A stretch of DNA of 64,000 bases from Zoogloea sp021286885 (GCF_041915215.1 NZ_JAYSBV010000004.1); one strand, 5' to 3'. Shown: positions 48,111 through 57,642, numbered from the stretch's first letter. Numbers and translations: made by a program. Notes: a model not told the origin generated them from the letters alone.

Positions 48111-50990
48111 TCAGAATTCTTCCCACTCACCTTCGCCATCCATCCGCTTGGCCCCACCCTTGACCTTGGGCAAGGGGCTGCTCGGGCGCGGGGCCGGTGC
48201 CCGGGGGCTTGCATGGGCGGCACTGGTGGTTTCCAGGGCACGCACCGGGGATGCCTGACGCACCGCTCCAGCCCCCGCCTGGAGCCGGAATACCGATACC
48301 GCCTGCACCAGATTGCGGGATTGATCCTCCAGGCTCTCGGCCGCCGCTGCAGCCTCTTCGACCAGCGCCGCGTTTTGCTGGGTCACTTCGTCCATCTGAC
48401 TCACCGCCTGGGTCACCTGCTCAATACCGCTGCTCTGCTCCTGGCTCGCCTCCGAAATCCCCGTCACCAGCACCGAAAGCTTCTGGAAGTTCGTCACCAC
48501 CTCTTCCATCGTCTGCCCTGCCTCATTCACCAGCCGGGCACCGTCATCCACCTTATCGACACTATCGGCAATCAGTGCCTTGATTTCCCGGGCCGCCTGG
48601 GCGCTACGCTGGGCCAGGCTGCGCACCTCGCTCGCCACCACCGCAAAACCACGCCCCTGCTCCCCGGCCCGCGCCGCCTCCACCGCCGCATTGAGCGCCA
48701 GAATATTGGTCTGGAAGGCAATCGAGTCGATCACTCCGATAATGTCGGCAATCTTGCGGGCGCTTTCCTGAATCGCGCCCATGGTTTCCACCACCCGGCT
48801 CACCATCGCGCCGCCCTGCTCCGCCACCTGATTGCTCGACCCCGCCAGATCCCGTGCTTCCCGGGCGTTGTCGGCGTTCTGCTTCACCGTGGCGTTCAGC
48901 TCCTCCATGGAACTGGCGGTTTCTTCCAGGCTGCTCGCCTGTTCTTCGGTACGCGATGAAAGATCCGAATTCCCGGCCGCAATCTCCTTGGCTGCCGTGT
49001 TGATCGCCTCGGAAGCTTCTTTAATTTGGCCCACCACTTCCCGCAGCCGCTCCACCGTGGTGTTGGTGTCGTCCTTCAATTGGCCGAACAGGCCGCCGTA
49101 ATCGGCTTCGATCTTTTCGGTCAGGTCGCCCCGGGCAATGGCATTGAGCACCCGGGCCAAGTCGTTGAGGCTGGCAGAAATGCCCCCCATCAGGCGATTG
49201 ACCCCTTCGGACAAATCCCGGAAGAAGCCCACGCGCCCTTCGGTCGTCAGGCGGGCAGCAAAATCACCTTCTGCAGCAGCGGCCACAATGGCCTGCACTT
49301 CTTTTTCAGCAGATATTTCATCCGTCCTATCTCGCCACTCGCCTACCGTCCCCAAACGCTCGCCGCGCTCGCCCACAATCGGGCAGCTCACGCCATCAAA
49401 CACCCGCTCACCCAGTTGCAGACGGGCCCGACTCGCCTGGGTTTGCACCGCCATTTGCTGCTGGGCCTGGGCTTTATCGGGAAAGTACTCGGCAATTCGG
49501 CTGCCCACAAAACTGCCCACAGCAAAGCCCGGAATCTGCCGCGCCAAGCCGGCCTCTACACCGCCCAGGGTTTTCAGCAGGGCCGGATTGGCATAAATCA
49601 CCACACCATCGGCGCCAGCAATCCACACATTGGTTTCCACGCTGTCCAGACCGGCCTTGATGCGGGCCATTTCCTCTCCGGCCAAACGGGCAGCAGCCAC
49701 GTCATAGCCAAGCCGCGTCTGCATGGACTCCAGCCCATCCAGCACCTGCCCCATTTCGTCCCGACGCCCGAGGGCGATCGGGTGGCGGAAATTACCTTGT
49801 GCAATCTGTCTGAAAGCCTCCTGGGCCAAATTAGCCGGCCCCACAATGCGGCGCACCAGCCAGATACTCAGGACAAGCGCCAAACCAATGGCCAAGGCCA
49901 GGCCAGCCACCGTCTGTTGCAAGGTCAACTGATACTGGCTTGCAGCTTCCTCGCGCAGCAAATCCGCACGCCGGAACTGATACTCCCTCAGCTTGACCAC
50001 CGCCTCATGGAGCTGTCCATAGCGTTCATCCAGCGTTGCGAGCATGCCGGAACGCACCACATCCTCATAACGCCCGGCCTGAATGGCCTCCCGAAAGGGC
50101 TGAAAACCTTCTACAAACAAGGCGGTATTACGCTGCTCCAGCGCTGTGAACAAAACCTTCTGCTCTTCGGTAATTACCGTGGTGCGATAAAGATCCAGCA
50201 CCTTGGCAATCTCACCCCGCAACTTTTCGATTTGATCCAGATGCATGCCCACCCCATGGGCGTGGGTTTTGGCGATGGGATTGTCCGGGGCATGCTGCAA
50301 GGCCTGCAGACTGGCATAGCGGGCATCGGCCAGATAACCGGTGATTTCTCCCAGCTCAGCCATGGGCTTCAAGCGCCGGTTATAGAACACATCCAGTTGC
50401 TCATCGGCCTGATGCAGCTTGTGCACGCCCAGGCCCCCTTGCACCATCACAATCACGATGAGTGCGAGCATGGAGCCCCCCAGCGCGGTTTTGAGGCTCA
50501 AGCGCTCCATGCGCCGGCGCACGAGGCCCGAAAGCCCTGCCTTGAACACCTGCCCGTTATGAATCATCAGGCCCTTGGCCTTCCCTTCACGGAACAGGGC
50601 ATAAGCTGCTTCTGCTGCCCGGATTTTTTCCACAGCCGCCTTACGCCGCACCGACATGTAGCCGACGACCTGCCCGTGCTCGAGAATAGGAGTGGCATGG
50701 GCCTCGACCCAGTAATAGTCCCCATTCTTGCAGCGATTCTTCACATACCCCACCCAAGGCCGTCCGGCCTTGAGTGCCAGCCACATATCGGCAAAGGCCT
50801 CCGAAGGCATATCCGGGTGACGCACGATGTTGTGGGGGCGGCCGATCAGCTCATCTTCGGCAAAGCCGCTGATTTCCAGGAAATCCCGGTTGATATAGGT
50901 AATCTGGCCCTTCAGGTCGGTCTTGGAGACGATCAGGGTGTTTTCTCCCAGCTCCACTTCGTGCTGGGTCACAGGCATATTGATCTTCAT
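48111..50990 (-). CDS. Aer-like PAS-containing chemoreceptor with CheR tether
   Basis: The 959-residue receptor starts with an Aer-type PAS domain (residues 15-115; NIVRHPDMPSEAFADMWLAL, then KNRCKNGDYYWVEAHATP), which in Aer binds FAD and senses redox. Two membrane helices (about 170-190 and 375-395) flank a helical sensor region. HAMP, a second PAS region (about 450-560) and an MCP signalling domain follow. It ends in GEWEEF, a CheR/CheB-docking pentapeptide. Its signalling domain DNA is nearly identical to that of the neighbouring MCP. Confidence 0.93.
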   Translation of the reverse strand: MKINMPVTQHEVELGENTLIVSKTDLKGQITYINRDFLEISGFAEDELIGRPHNIVRHPDMPSEAFADMWLALKAGRPWVGYVKNRCKNGDYYWVEAHATPILEHGQVVGYMSVRRKAAVEKIRAAEAAYALFREGKAKGLMIHNGQVFKAGLSGLVRRRMERLSLKTALGGSMLALIVIVMVQGGLGVHKLHQADEQLDVFYNRRLKPMAELGEITGYLADARYASLQALQHAPDNPIAKTHAHGVGMHLDQIEKLRGEIAKVLDLYRTTVITEEQKVLFTALEQRNTALFVEGFQPFREAIQAGRYEDVVRSGMLATLDERYGQLHEAVVKLREYQFRRADLLREEAASQYQLTLQQTVAGLALAIGLALVLSIWLVRRIVGPANLAQEAFRQIAQGNFRHPIALGRRDEMGQVLDGLESMQTRLGYDVAAARLAGEEMARIKAGLDSVETNVWIAGADGVVIYANPALLKTLGGVEAGLARQIPGFAVGSFVGSRIAEYFPDKAQAQQQMAVQTQASRARLQLGERVFDGVSCPIVGERGERLGTVGEWRDRTDEISAEKEVQAIVAAAAEGDFAARLTTEGRVGFFRDLSEGVNRLMGGISASLNDLARVLNAIARGDLTEKIEADYGGLFGQLKDDTNTTVERLREVVGQIKEASEAINTAAKEIAAGNSDLSSRTEEQASSLEETASSMEELNATVKQNADNAREARDLAGSSNQVAEQGGAMVSRVVETMGAIQESARKIADIIGVIDSIAFQTNILALNAAVEAARAGEQGRGFAVVASEVRSLAQRSAQAAREIKALIADSVDKVDDGARLVNEAGQTMEEVVTNFQKLSVLVTGISEASQEQSSGIEQVTQAVSQMDEVTQQNAALVEEAAAAAESLEDQSRNLVQAVSVFRLQAGAGAVRQASPVRALETTSAAHASPRAPAPRPSSPLPKVKGGAKRMDGEGEWEEF
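48272..49166. repeat. Near-identical MCP signalling-domain segment, copy 1
   Basis: This stretch of about 895 bp matches 51182-52076 in direct orientation with about 16 base differences by eye, all silent. It covers the HAMP-proximal and entire signalling domain of both MCPs. The flanks diverge sharply on both sides. Confidence 0.88.
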
Positions 50991-51080
50991 GGAGTCCAGT
51001 TCCTGGCTATCTGGCGGCAGCAGCCACCACGTTGGGCAATTTATTTACACACTCGGGCCATGCTTCAGAATTTCAGCGCA

Positions 51081-52946
51081 TCAGAACTCGGCCCAGGCAT
51101 CAGACGTTTTACGGGATGCGGCACCCCGTGCCGTTGGAGCTTTGCTGGGAGACGAAACAGATTTGTGGCCCGTGGGAATACCCCCCGCCTGGAGCCGGAA
51201 CACCGACACCGCCTGCACCAGATTGCGGGATTGATCCTCCAGGCTCTCGGCCGCCGCTGCAGCCTCTTCAACCAGCGCCGCGTTTTGCTGGGTCACTTCG
51301 TCCATCTGGCTCACCGCCTGGGTCACCTGCTCAATCCCGCTGCTCTGCTCCTGGCTCGCCTCCGAAATCCCCGTCACCAGCACCGAAAGCTTCTGGAAGT
51401 TCGTCACCACCTCTTCCATCGTCTGCCCTGCCTCATTCACCAGCCGGGCACCGTCATCCACCTTATCGACACTATCGGCAATCAGTGCCTTGATTTCCCG
51501 AGCCGCCTGGGCGCTACGCTGGGCCAGGCTGCGCACCTCGCTCGCCACCACCGCAAAACCGCGCCCCTGCTCCCCGGCCCGCGCTGCCTCCACCGCCGCA
51601 TTGAGCGCCAGAATATTGGTCTGGAAGGCAATCGAGTCGATCACCCCGATAATGTCGGCAATCTTGCGGGCACTTTCCTGAATCGCGCCCATGGTTTCCA
51701 CCACCCGGCTCACCATCGCGCCGCCCTGCTCCGCCACCTGATTGCTCGACCCCGCCAGATCCCGTGCTTCCCGGGCGTTATCAGCGTTCTGCTTCACCGT
51801 GGCGTTCAGCTCCTCCATGGAACTGGCGGTTTCTTCCAGGCTGCTCGCCTGTTCTTCGGTACGCGATGAAAGATCCGAATTCCCGGCCGCAATCTCCTTG
51901 GCCGCCGTGTTGATCGCCTCGGAAGCTTCTTTAATTTGGCCCACCACTTCCCGCAGCCGCTCCACCGTGGTGTTGGTGTCGTCCTTCAATTGACCGAACA
52001 GGCCGCCGTAATCGGCCTCGATCTTTTCGGTCAGGTCGCCCCGGGCAATGGCGTTGAGCACCCGGGCCAGATCATCAAGGCTGACCGAAACCGTATCCAT
52101 CAAGCGATTGATGCCCGTTGCCAATGTGACGAAAAAGCCCTGCTTGCCTTCCATACCGAGGCGACGAGAAAAGTCGCCGGCAACGGCCGCCTGGAGCAAC
52201 TCTTCCAGCTCATGCTCCGAGCGCCGCTCCAGGGTGCAATCCACCCACTCCACCACGGTGCCCAAGCGCTGCCCCTGGGGATTAAGAACCGGGTTGGCAA
52301 TCAAGCCAAAGTGCCTGCCGCCGACCTGAATGGCGGTGCGATACACCCCGGTCAGGCGGGCCAGCATATTGCGTTGATGGGCCGGGTTCTTGTGGAAATC
52401 GTCAAACGAGCGCCCCAGCAGCCCCTGAACGCTGAAACTCGGTAGCGCTTTGCGCAAATCGGCTTCGGCGCTGCGCAGCATGGCCAGCACCGCCTCGTTG
52501 CAATAGACGATGCGCCCATCATTATCGGCCAGCATGATGTTGGTCGTTGTTTTGTCGAGGGCGTTACGGATGCGCAGATTTTCTGCCGCCAGTGCGTGTT
52601 CACTTTCCATCTGGGTATGCACACCCTTGCGAATGCGCTCCAGGCTCTGCCCCATCCGGGTCAGCGTCTCCCCTTCACCCCCCGAAACCTGCAGGCTTTT
52701 GTCCCACTGGCCGTTTTCCAGCTGATCCAAGCCCCGCCGAAGCGCCTCCACGCCCTCACCCCAAGCCACATGGATGCCCATCAGCAGATAAACCGCCAGC
52801 CCCAGGCCGAACAAGGGCCCCCACTCATATCCGAGCCCCATACTCAACCCGACGCCAAGCAGCATGCATCCCCCCACCAGTAACAGGCGGACAGCCAATG
52901 ACAAGGGACGCAAAATCAGCAGCGCGGGGGCAAGCAGCATAGTCAT
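51081..52946 (-). CDS. PAS-containing chemoreceptor with CheR tether
   Basis: The chosen start is ATG 52946 (MTMLLAPALLILRPLSLAVR) with a GGGA site; a GTG at 53000 would add 18 residues. The 621-residue protein has two or three N-terminal membrane segments, a charged linker, one PAS domain (about 125-250; NIMLADNDGRIVYCNEAVLA) and an MCP signalling domain. It ends in SDAWAEF. The signalling half is the same as in the next MCP at the amino-acid level. Confidence 0.92.
   Translation of the reverse strand: MTMLLAPALLILRPLSLAVRLLLVGGCMLLGVGLSMGLGYEWGPLFGLGLAVYLLMGIHVAWGEGVEALRRGLDQLENGQWDKSLQVSGGEGETLTRMGQSLERIRKGVHTQMESEHALAAENLRIRNALDKTTTNIMLADNDGRIVYCNEAVLAMLRSAEADLRKALPSFSVQGLLGRSFDDFHKNPAHQRNMLARLTGVYRTAIQVGGRHFGLIANPVLNPQGQRLGTVVEWVDCTLERRSEHELEELLQAAVAGDFSRRLGMEGKQGFFVTLATGINRLMDTVSVSLDDLARVLNAIARGDLTEKIEADYGGLFGQLKDDTNTTVERLREVVGQIKEASEAINTAAKEIAAGNSDLSSRTEEQASSLEETASSMEELNATVKQNADNAREARDLAGSSNQVAEQGGAMVSRVVETMGAIQESARKIADIIGVIDSIAFQTNILALNAAVEAARAGEQGRGFAVVASEVRSLAQRSAQAAREIKALIADSVDKVDDGARLVNEAGQTMEEVVTNFQKLSVLVTGISEASQEQSSGIEQVTQAVSQMDEVTQQNAALVEEAAAAAESLEDQSRNLVQAVSVFRLQAGGIPTGHKSVSSPSKAPTARGAASRKTSDAWAEF
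51182..52076. repeat. Near-identical MCP signalling-domain segment, copy 2
   Basis: Partner of the segment at 48272-49166, offset by 2910 bp, same orientation. About 98 percent identity with only synonymous changes points to recent duplication or gene conversion under protein-level constraint. Confidence 0.88.
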
Positions 52947-53003
52947 GACGAAATTTCCCGATTTACAGACAACGGTGCGAGAAGCTTTTGGCGCAAGCAC
53001 GCC

Positions 53004-53507
53004 TTACTGCACGGTTTCATCCACCAGCGCCATTTCGCTGGACAGCATCAGACGCTCGATATCCACCACAATCAGCATCCGCTCGCCCAGAGCGCCCAGC
53101 CCGGTGATGTAGGCGGTATCCACCGAAGAAGCAAAATCCGGCGCGGGGCGAATCTGCTCAGGGCCCAGGGAGATGACATCAGAAACGGCATCCACCACCA
53201 TCCCGACTACTCGGCCGCGAATGTTGAGGATGATGACCACCGTGAACGGCGTGTATTCCGCAGCGCCCACCGCAAACTTGATGCGCAGGTCCACGATCGG
53301 AACGATGGTGCCCCGCAGATTGATCACGCCCTTGATGAAACTGGGCGTGTTGGCAATGTTGGTCACTGCATCGTAGCCGCGTATTTCCTGCACCTTGAGG
53401 ATGTCGATGGCGTACTCTTCCGCGCCCAAAGTAAAGGTGAGCAGTTCTTGGGTGAAGCCGGTTTCTTCCGGCTCCTGGGCAACAACTGAATGGCTGACCT
53501 GCAGCAT
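53004..53507 (-). CDS. cheW: Chemotaxis coupling protein CheW
   Basis: The 167-residue protein is a single CheW domain (ELLTFTLGAEEYAIDILKVQ; KGVINLRGTIVPIVDLRIKF; GRVVGMVVDAVSDVISL) that bridges receptors and CheA. It heads the unit cheW-MCP-MCP-cheR-cheD-cheB. A hairpin terminator and a weak sigma-28-like promoter lie between it and cheA. Confidence 0.95.
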   Translation of the reverse strand: MLQVSHSVVAQEPEETGFTQELLTFTLGAEEYAIDILKVQEIRGYDAVTNIANTPSFIKGVINLRGTIVPIVDLRIKFAVGAAEYTPFTVVIILNIRGRVVGMVVDAVSDVISLGPEQIRPAPDFASSVDTAYITGLGALGERMLIVVDIERLMLSSEMALVDETVQ

Positions 53508-53536
53508 GACCGTAACTCCTTCATGGGGATGCCTCT

Positions 53537-53563
53537 TTTACGGCCCTTCAGGGCTTTTCTGAA
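53537..53563 (-). promoter_or_regulatory. Possible sigma-28-type promoter before cheW
   Basis: On the minus strand TTCA-N15-GCCGTAAA resembles the FliA consensus (six of eight bases in the -10). It lies 30 bases upstream of the cheW start. The match is weaker than at 43173 and 45034. Confidence 0.42.
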
Positions 53564-53587
53564 GTCATGACAAATCAGCTTTCTGCA

Positions 53588-53633
53588 TGAAAGAAAATGG
53601 CCGCCCCCCGCCAGGCAGGAGAACGGCCATTTC
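53588..53633 (-). terminator. Probable terminator between cheA and cheW
   Basis: GAAATGGCCG...CGGCCATTTTC forms a 10-bp stem with a GC-rich inner loop, and CATTTTCTTTC follows on the minus strand. It lies downstream of the cheA stop. The long loop makes it weaker than the other terminators in the window. Confidence 0.6.
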
Positions 53634-53650
53634 TTCAAAACAGGGGGATT

Positions 53651-55957
53651 TTAATGATGCGTCAAGGCAGGCACCATGCGGCGGGCCAGACTCACCAGCA
53701 CAGGCACATCCAGGATCAAGGCCACGCGCCCATCCCCCATGATGGTGGCCCCCGTGATGCCCTGCACCCGGCGATAGTTGGCCTCCAGGCTCTTGATGAC
53801 CACCTGATGCTGACCAATCAGCTGGTCGATGAACAGGGCTGCGCTCTGGCCATCGGCCTCCAGCACCACCATGATGCCCTTGGTCCAGTCGGTGATCGCC
53901 CCCTGGATGTGGAACACCTCATGCAAGCAGATTACGGGCAGATACTCGCCGCGCACCTGGATCAAACGTTCAACCCCCGACACGCTCTTCATCATGGCCC
54001 GCTCGGGCTGCATGGACTCCATCACATACCCCAGGGGGATGATGTAGGTTTCCGGCCCCACGCCCACGCTCATGCCGTCCAGAATGGCCAGGGTCAGGGG
54101 TAGCCGGACGGTGATCCGGGTGCCCACACCGGCCATGGAATCCAGCTCGATGCGCCCGCCCATGGCCGAAATGTTCTTCTTGACCACATCCATGCCCACG
54201 CCTCGCCCCGACACCTCGGTGATTTGCTCGGCGGTGGAAAAACCTGGCTCCATGATGAGCTGCCAGACTTCCTGATCGGTCATGGTGTCGCTGACCTGCA
54301 TGCCCCGCTCCCGGGCCTTGGCCAGAATGCGCCCCCGGTTGAGGCCGGCACCGTCATCCCCCACCTCGATCACGATGTTGCCGCTTTGGTGATACGCCGA
54401 GAGGGTGATCGTGCCGGTTTCGGACTTGCCCGCCGCCCGACGCTTTTCGGGCGTTTCGAGGCCGTGATCCAGACTGTTGCGCACCAGGTGGGTGAGCGGA
54501 TCGGTAATGCGCTCCACCAGGCTCTTGTCCATCTCGGTGGTTTCGCCGATGGTCTTGAGCTCCACCTGCTTGCCCAATTTTTGGGACAGATCCCGCACCA
54601 CGCGGGGGAAGCGGCTGAACACCACCGAAATCGGCATCATCCGGATGGACATGACCGACTCTTGCAGATCCCGGGTATTGCGCTCCAGTTGGGCAAGACC
54701 ATTGATGAGGCGCTCGAACACCACCGGGTCTACGTTGCTGGCCGCCTGGGTCAACATGGCCTGGGTAATGACCAGCTCGCCCACCAGATTGATCATCTGG
54801 TCCACCTTTTCAACACTGACCCGGATGGAGCCACTGTCTCCCCCTGCTGCTGGTTTGGCTGCCGCCGGCTTGCGCTGGCTGGCGCTGCTCGCCGGTGCGG
54901 CGGCCTCTACGACCACCGGGATCACCGGTGCTGCCGGTGTCGGCTCGGCGGGTGCTTGCACGGGCAAGGGCACAAAGAAACCGTAGGCCCTGTTCTCATT
55001 TTCCTGTACAGGCTCAGCCTGTACGGGCAGCGCTGCCGGCACCTCGGGCCCATCAGGCAAGGGCGGGAGTTCGTGGAAGAAGCCATAGGGCTCCGCCGCC
55101 TGCTGACGGATCAGGAGCTGATCCACCTCTTCCACATCAAAGAAACCATAGGCCTCTTCAGGTGCTGCAACGGGCGGCGCGGCTGCATCAGTGGATGCAG
55201 CGGGCGGCAACTCAAACAGGCCGAACCCTTCGTCCTCCGCCGCCATGGGCACGGGCCACGCCTCGATCCGAATGACCTCCGGGTCGAGCAGAAAACTGAG
55301 GACGCCCTTCAGGTCGCTCTCCGGCGCGCCGGTGATGACCAGCAAATGGCACTCACCATAGCCTCCTGCCGGGCTTTCCACCGTTTCAACTTCACCAAAG
55401 CCCGTGAGCTCTGCCACCAGCCGGGACAACACCTGCTGCTGCTCGTCCACACCCCCCACCAAGGGGAAATGGATCAGATGCCCGGTACGGCCTGCGTGCA
55501 CCGTAGGCGGCGCCTGCACGGCCTGAGCGGGTAGGGGGGCGGCCTGGGCGGGGGCGTTACCACCATCCAGGTTTTGGCAAAGCAGCTCCAGACGGTGGCA
55601 GATGTCTTCCGCCGCCGCACGATCCGCCTCTTCCTCGCCGCGATGGGCTGCCAGCAGATTCTTCAGCACATCCCCCGCCACCAGGGACGCATCCACCATA
55701 TCGTTGGTGAGGGGGGCTTCCCCCTTGCGCACCCTGTCCAACATGGTTTCCAGAATATGGGTAACTTCCATCATGTCCTGGAAACCAAAGGTACCGCTGG
55801 AACCTTTGATGGAGTGGGCAGCCCTGAACAGGGCGTTCACTTCTTCAGGGTCGGGTGCTGCCGGATCAATCGCCAGCAACAACGCCTCCATGTTCGCCAG
55901 GTGCTCCGCTGCCTCTTCGAAGAACACCTGGAAGAACTGGCTCATATCAATGGCCAT
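53651..55957 (-). CDS. cheA: Chemotaxis histidine kinase CheA (second copy)
   Basis: The 768-residue kinase starts at ATG 55957 after AGGAGAC. HPt His48 is in RAAHSIKGSSGTFG. A CheY-binding-like P2 region lies near 170-245 (HLIHFPLVGGVDEQQQVLSR). A long linker (about 245-370) carries four copies of a [YF]G[FL]F motif. Dimerisation, HATPase (HLVRNSLDHGLETPEKRRAA; VGDDGAGLN) and CheW-like domains follow. The two CheA proteins differ in domain make-up, so they probably serve distinct signalling units. Confidence 0.95.
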   Translation of the reverse strand: MAIDMSQFFQVFFEEAAEHLANMEALLLAIDPAAPDPEEVNALFRAAHSIKGSSGTFGFQDMMEVTHILETMLDRVRKGEAPLTNDMVDASLVAGDVLKNLLAAHRGEEEADRAAAEDICHRLELLCQNLDGGNAPAQAAPLPAQAVQAPPTVHAGRTGHLIHFPLVGGVDEQQQVLSRLVAELTGFGEVETVESPAGGYGECHLLVITGAPESDLKGVLSFLLDPEVIRIEAWPVPMAAEDEGFGLFELPPAASTDAAAPPVAAPEEAYGFFDVEEVDQLLIRQQAAEPYGFFHELPPLPDGPEVPAALPVQAEPVQENENRAYGFFVPLPVQAPAEPTPAAPVIPVVVEAAAPASSASQRKPAAAKPAAGGDSGSIRVSVEKVDQMINLVGELVITQAMLTQAASNVDPVVFERLINGLAQLERNTRDLQESVMSIRMMPISVVFSRFPRVVRDLSQKLGKQVELKTIGETTEMDKSLVERITDPLTHLVRNSLDHGLETPEKRRAAGKSETGTITLSAYHQSGNIVIEVGDDGAGLNRGRILAKARERGMQVSDTMTDQEVWQLIMEPGFSTAEQITEVSGRGVGMDVVKKNISAMGGRIELDSMAGVGTRITVRLPLTLAILDGMSVGVGPETYIIPLGYVMESMQPERAMMKSVSGVERLIQVRGEYLPVICLHEVFHIQGAITDWTKGIMVVLEADGQSAALFIDQLIGQHQVVIKSLEANYRRVQGITGATIMGDGRVALILDVPVLVSLARRMVPALTHH

Positions 55958-55994
55958 GCCTGTCTCCTGCGATGCACACGTGGGTGCAGCTTTG

Positions 55995-56360
55995 TCAGCC
56001 GATGACCTTTTTGACAACCTCAATCAGCTTCTGAGGATCAAAGGGCTTGACCAGCCAGCCCGTGGCCCCGGCCCCCCGGCCCTGGGCCTTCATCGCATCC
56101 GAAGATTCGGTGGTCAGCATCAGGATGGGCACGCTCTTGTATTGGGGCATGGCCCGCAAAGACTTGATCAGGGACAAGCCATCCATGCGCGGCATGTTCT
56201 GGTCGGTCAGGACCAGGTTGAAGCTTTTGGATTTGGCCTTGTCCAGGCCATCCATGCCATCCACCGCTTCCACGATTTCATAGCCAGCGCTTTTCAGGGT
56301 GAACGAGACCATCTGCCGGATGGAGGCAGAGTCATCAACGGTAAGTACGGTCTTGGCCAT
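55995..56360 (-). CDS. cheY: Chemotaxis response regulator CheY (second copy)
   Basis: The 121-residue receiver has Asp9/Asp10, phospho-acceptor Asp53 (VLTDQNMPRMDG), a Thr-Thr pair in MLTTESSD and Lys in LVKPFDP. It is of the CheY type that accompanies CheA in many alpha- and betaproteobacterial clusters. It stands between the MCP-like gene and cheA2 and may act as motor ligand or phosphate sink. Confidence 0.94.
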   Translation of the reverse strand: MAKTVLTVDDSASIRQMVSFTLKSAGYEIVEAVDGMDGLDKAKSKSFNLVLTDQNMPRMDGLSLIKSLRAMPQYKSVPILMLTTESSDAMKAQGRGAGATGWLVKPFDPQKLIEVVKKVIG

Positions 56361-56380
56361 CTTGGTTTCCTAAGTTGAGG

Positions 56381-57601
56381 CTAGAACAAATCGATCTCGC
56401 CATGCGAGACCTCTTTCTGACGCACGGGGTTACGCTCCATGGCTTCGTGCAACTCCGCAATCTGCTCGCGCAGGCTCTGGGCCACTTCACCCAGGGCCCG
56501 GGGATTGCCGGCAGCTGCGCTCCGCAGGGCTTCTGCCAATTTATCGAACTGGGTCAACACTTTGCTCAAGGCTTCTACGCGCTTGTCCACATGGCCAATC
56601 AGCTGGGAGACCATGTCCTGAAACTGCAGGGAGGTGACGGCCTGATTGACTTCGGCATCCATGTGCCGCGCCTCCTCACCCAGACGCAAAATGGCAGCAT
56701 GGCGCTTCTGATTCACCCCATCCATGAACATCAGGACGTGCTCGACCTTCTGCTTGGACTCCAATGCAAAATTCATGTCGGTGGAAGCCATCTGCTCAAT
56801 GGCGGCTTCCGTGCTGCGCACACTGTCGCGCATGGAGCGCATCAGGCTCGAAATCTGCTGACTGAACTGGGTGGTGCGGGTGGATAAATCGCGCACCTCA
56901 TCGGCCACCACGGCAAAGCCCCGGCCAGCCTCCCCCGCCCGCGCAGCCTCAATGGCGGCATTGAGCGCCAGCAGATTGGTCTGTTTGGCAATGCCGGTGA
57001 TCTCCCCCAGGATGCCTTCCACATTGGCCGCCCGCTGGGAAATGCGGTCTGTGAGTTCAACCAGCTCCATTCCCAGCTTGCTGTTGGTAATCACGCTATC
57101 GACCACCCGCTGCATCACCTGGGAGGTATCAGAGACAAATTCGTCAAAGCTCGGAATATCCGGATGAGCTTGTTCATCCTGGGCCAGACTGATCGCAATT
57201 TCCTGCTGGCAACTACTCGTCTTGAGCATGCCGGTAAAACTGCACGTCAGTTGCCCAATGGCTCCAGACAACATGCCCTGTACCCGCTCCACCTCTTCCC
57301 GAATCGCGCCGTGCTGGGTACGAAAATGCTGGGCGCACTCCATCAGCAGGGCTTCGATCTCTTCCAAGGTCTGAGGGCTGGCCGCCAGCTCCACGCCGTG
57401 CACCGCAGCAGTTCCCGAGCCTTTTCCAGAACCGTGCAAGGCCAAGGCCACCAAGCCCAGCCCCAGGCTACCCAGGCCACCCACCGCCATCAGCCCCCAC
57501 ATCAATGCATTGCCCTCCAGCACCTGAGCGAGCCCCAGGCCAGCCAGCAGGGTGCCGAGCAGGCCTGCCATGTAGAGCTTGACCCCTGACAGTTGATTCA
57601 T
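56381..57601 (-). CDS. MCP-like signalling protein with short N-terminus
   Basis: The 406-residue protein starts at ATG 57601 (MNQLSGVKLYMAGLLGTLLA), with two membrane segments in residues 8-60 and no evident ligand domain. The MCP-type signalling tip is present (AKQTNLLALNAAIEAARAGE; FAVVADEVRDLSTRT), but the flanking helices are short. Residues 330-400 form a distinct helical region (LQFQDMVSQLIGHVDKRVEA), ending in HGEIDLF. It may signal an internal or membrane state. It is encoded with cheY and cheA just after motB. Confidence 0.88.
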   Translation of the reverse strand: MNQLSGVKLYMAGLLGTLLAGLGLAQVLEGNALMWGLMAVGGLGSLGLGLVALALHGSGKGSGTAAVHGVELAASPQTLEEIEALLMECAQHFRTQHGAIREEVERVQGMLSGAIGQLTCSFTGMLKTSSCQQEIAISLAQDEQAHPDIPSFDEFVSDTSQVMQRVVDSVITNSKLGMELVELTDRISQRAANVEGILGEITGIAKQTNLLALNAAIEAARAGEAGRGFAVVADEVRDLSTRTTQFSQQISSLMRSMRDSVRSTEAAIEQMASTDMNFALESKQKVEHVLMFMDGVNQKRHAAILRLGEEARHMDAEVNQAVTSLQFQDMVSQLIGHVDKRVEALSKVLTQFDKLAEALRSAAAGNPRALGEVAQSLREQIAELHEAMERNPVRQKEVSHGEIDLF

Positions 57602-57642
57602 GTTTTTCGCATCCTCTGGATCTGGCAAAGATATCGTCACGC

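Noticed and set aside
49026..51869. A 947-codon open frame on the plus strand opposite the two MCP genes
   Set aside because: Its protein is His/Gln/Pro-rich low-complexity text mirroring the conserved MCP domains on the other strand. No ribosome site was seen.
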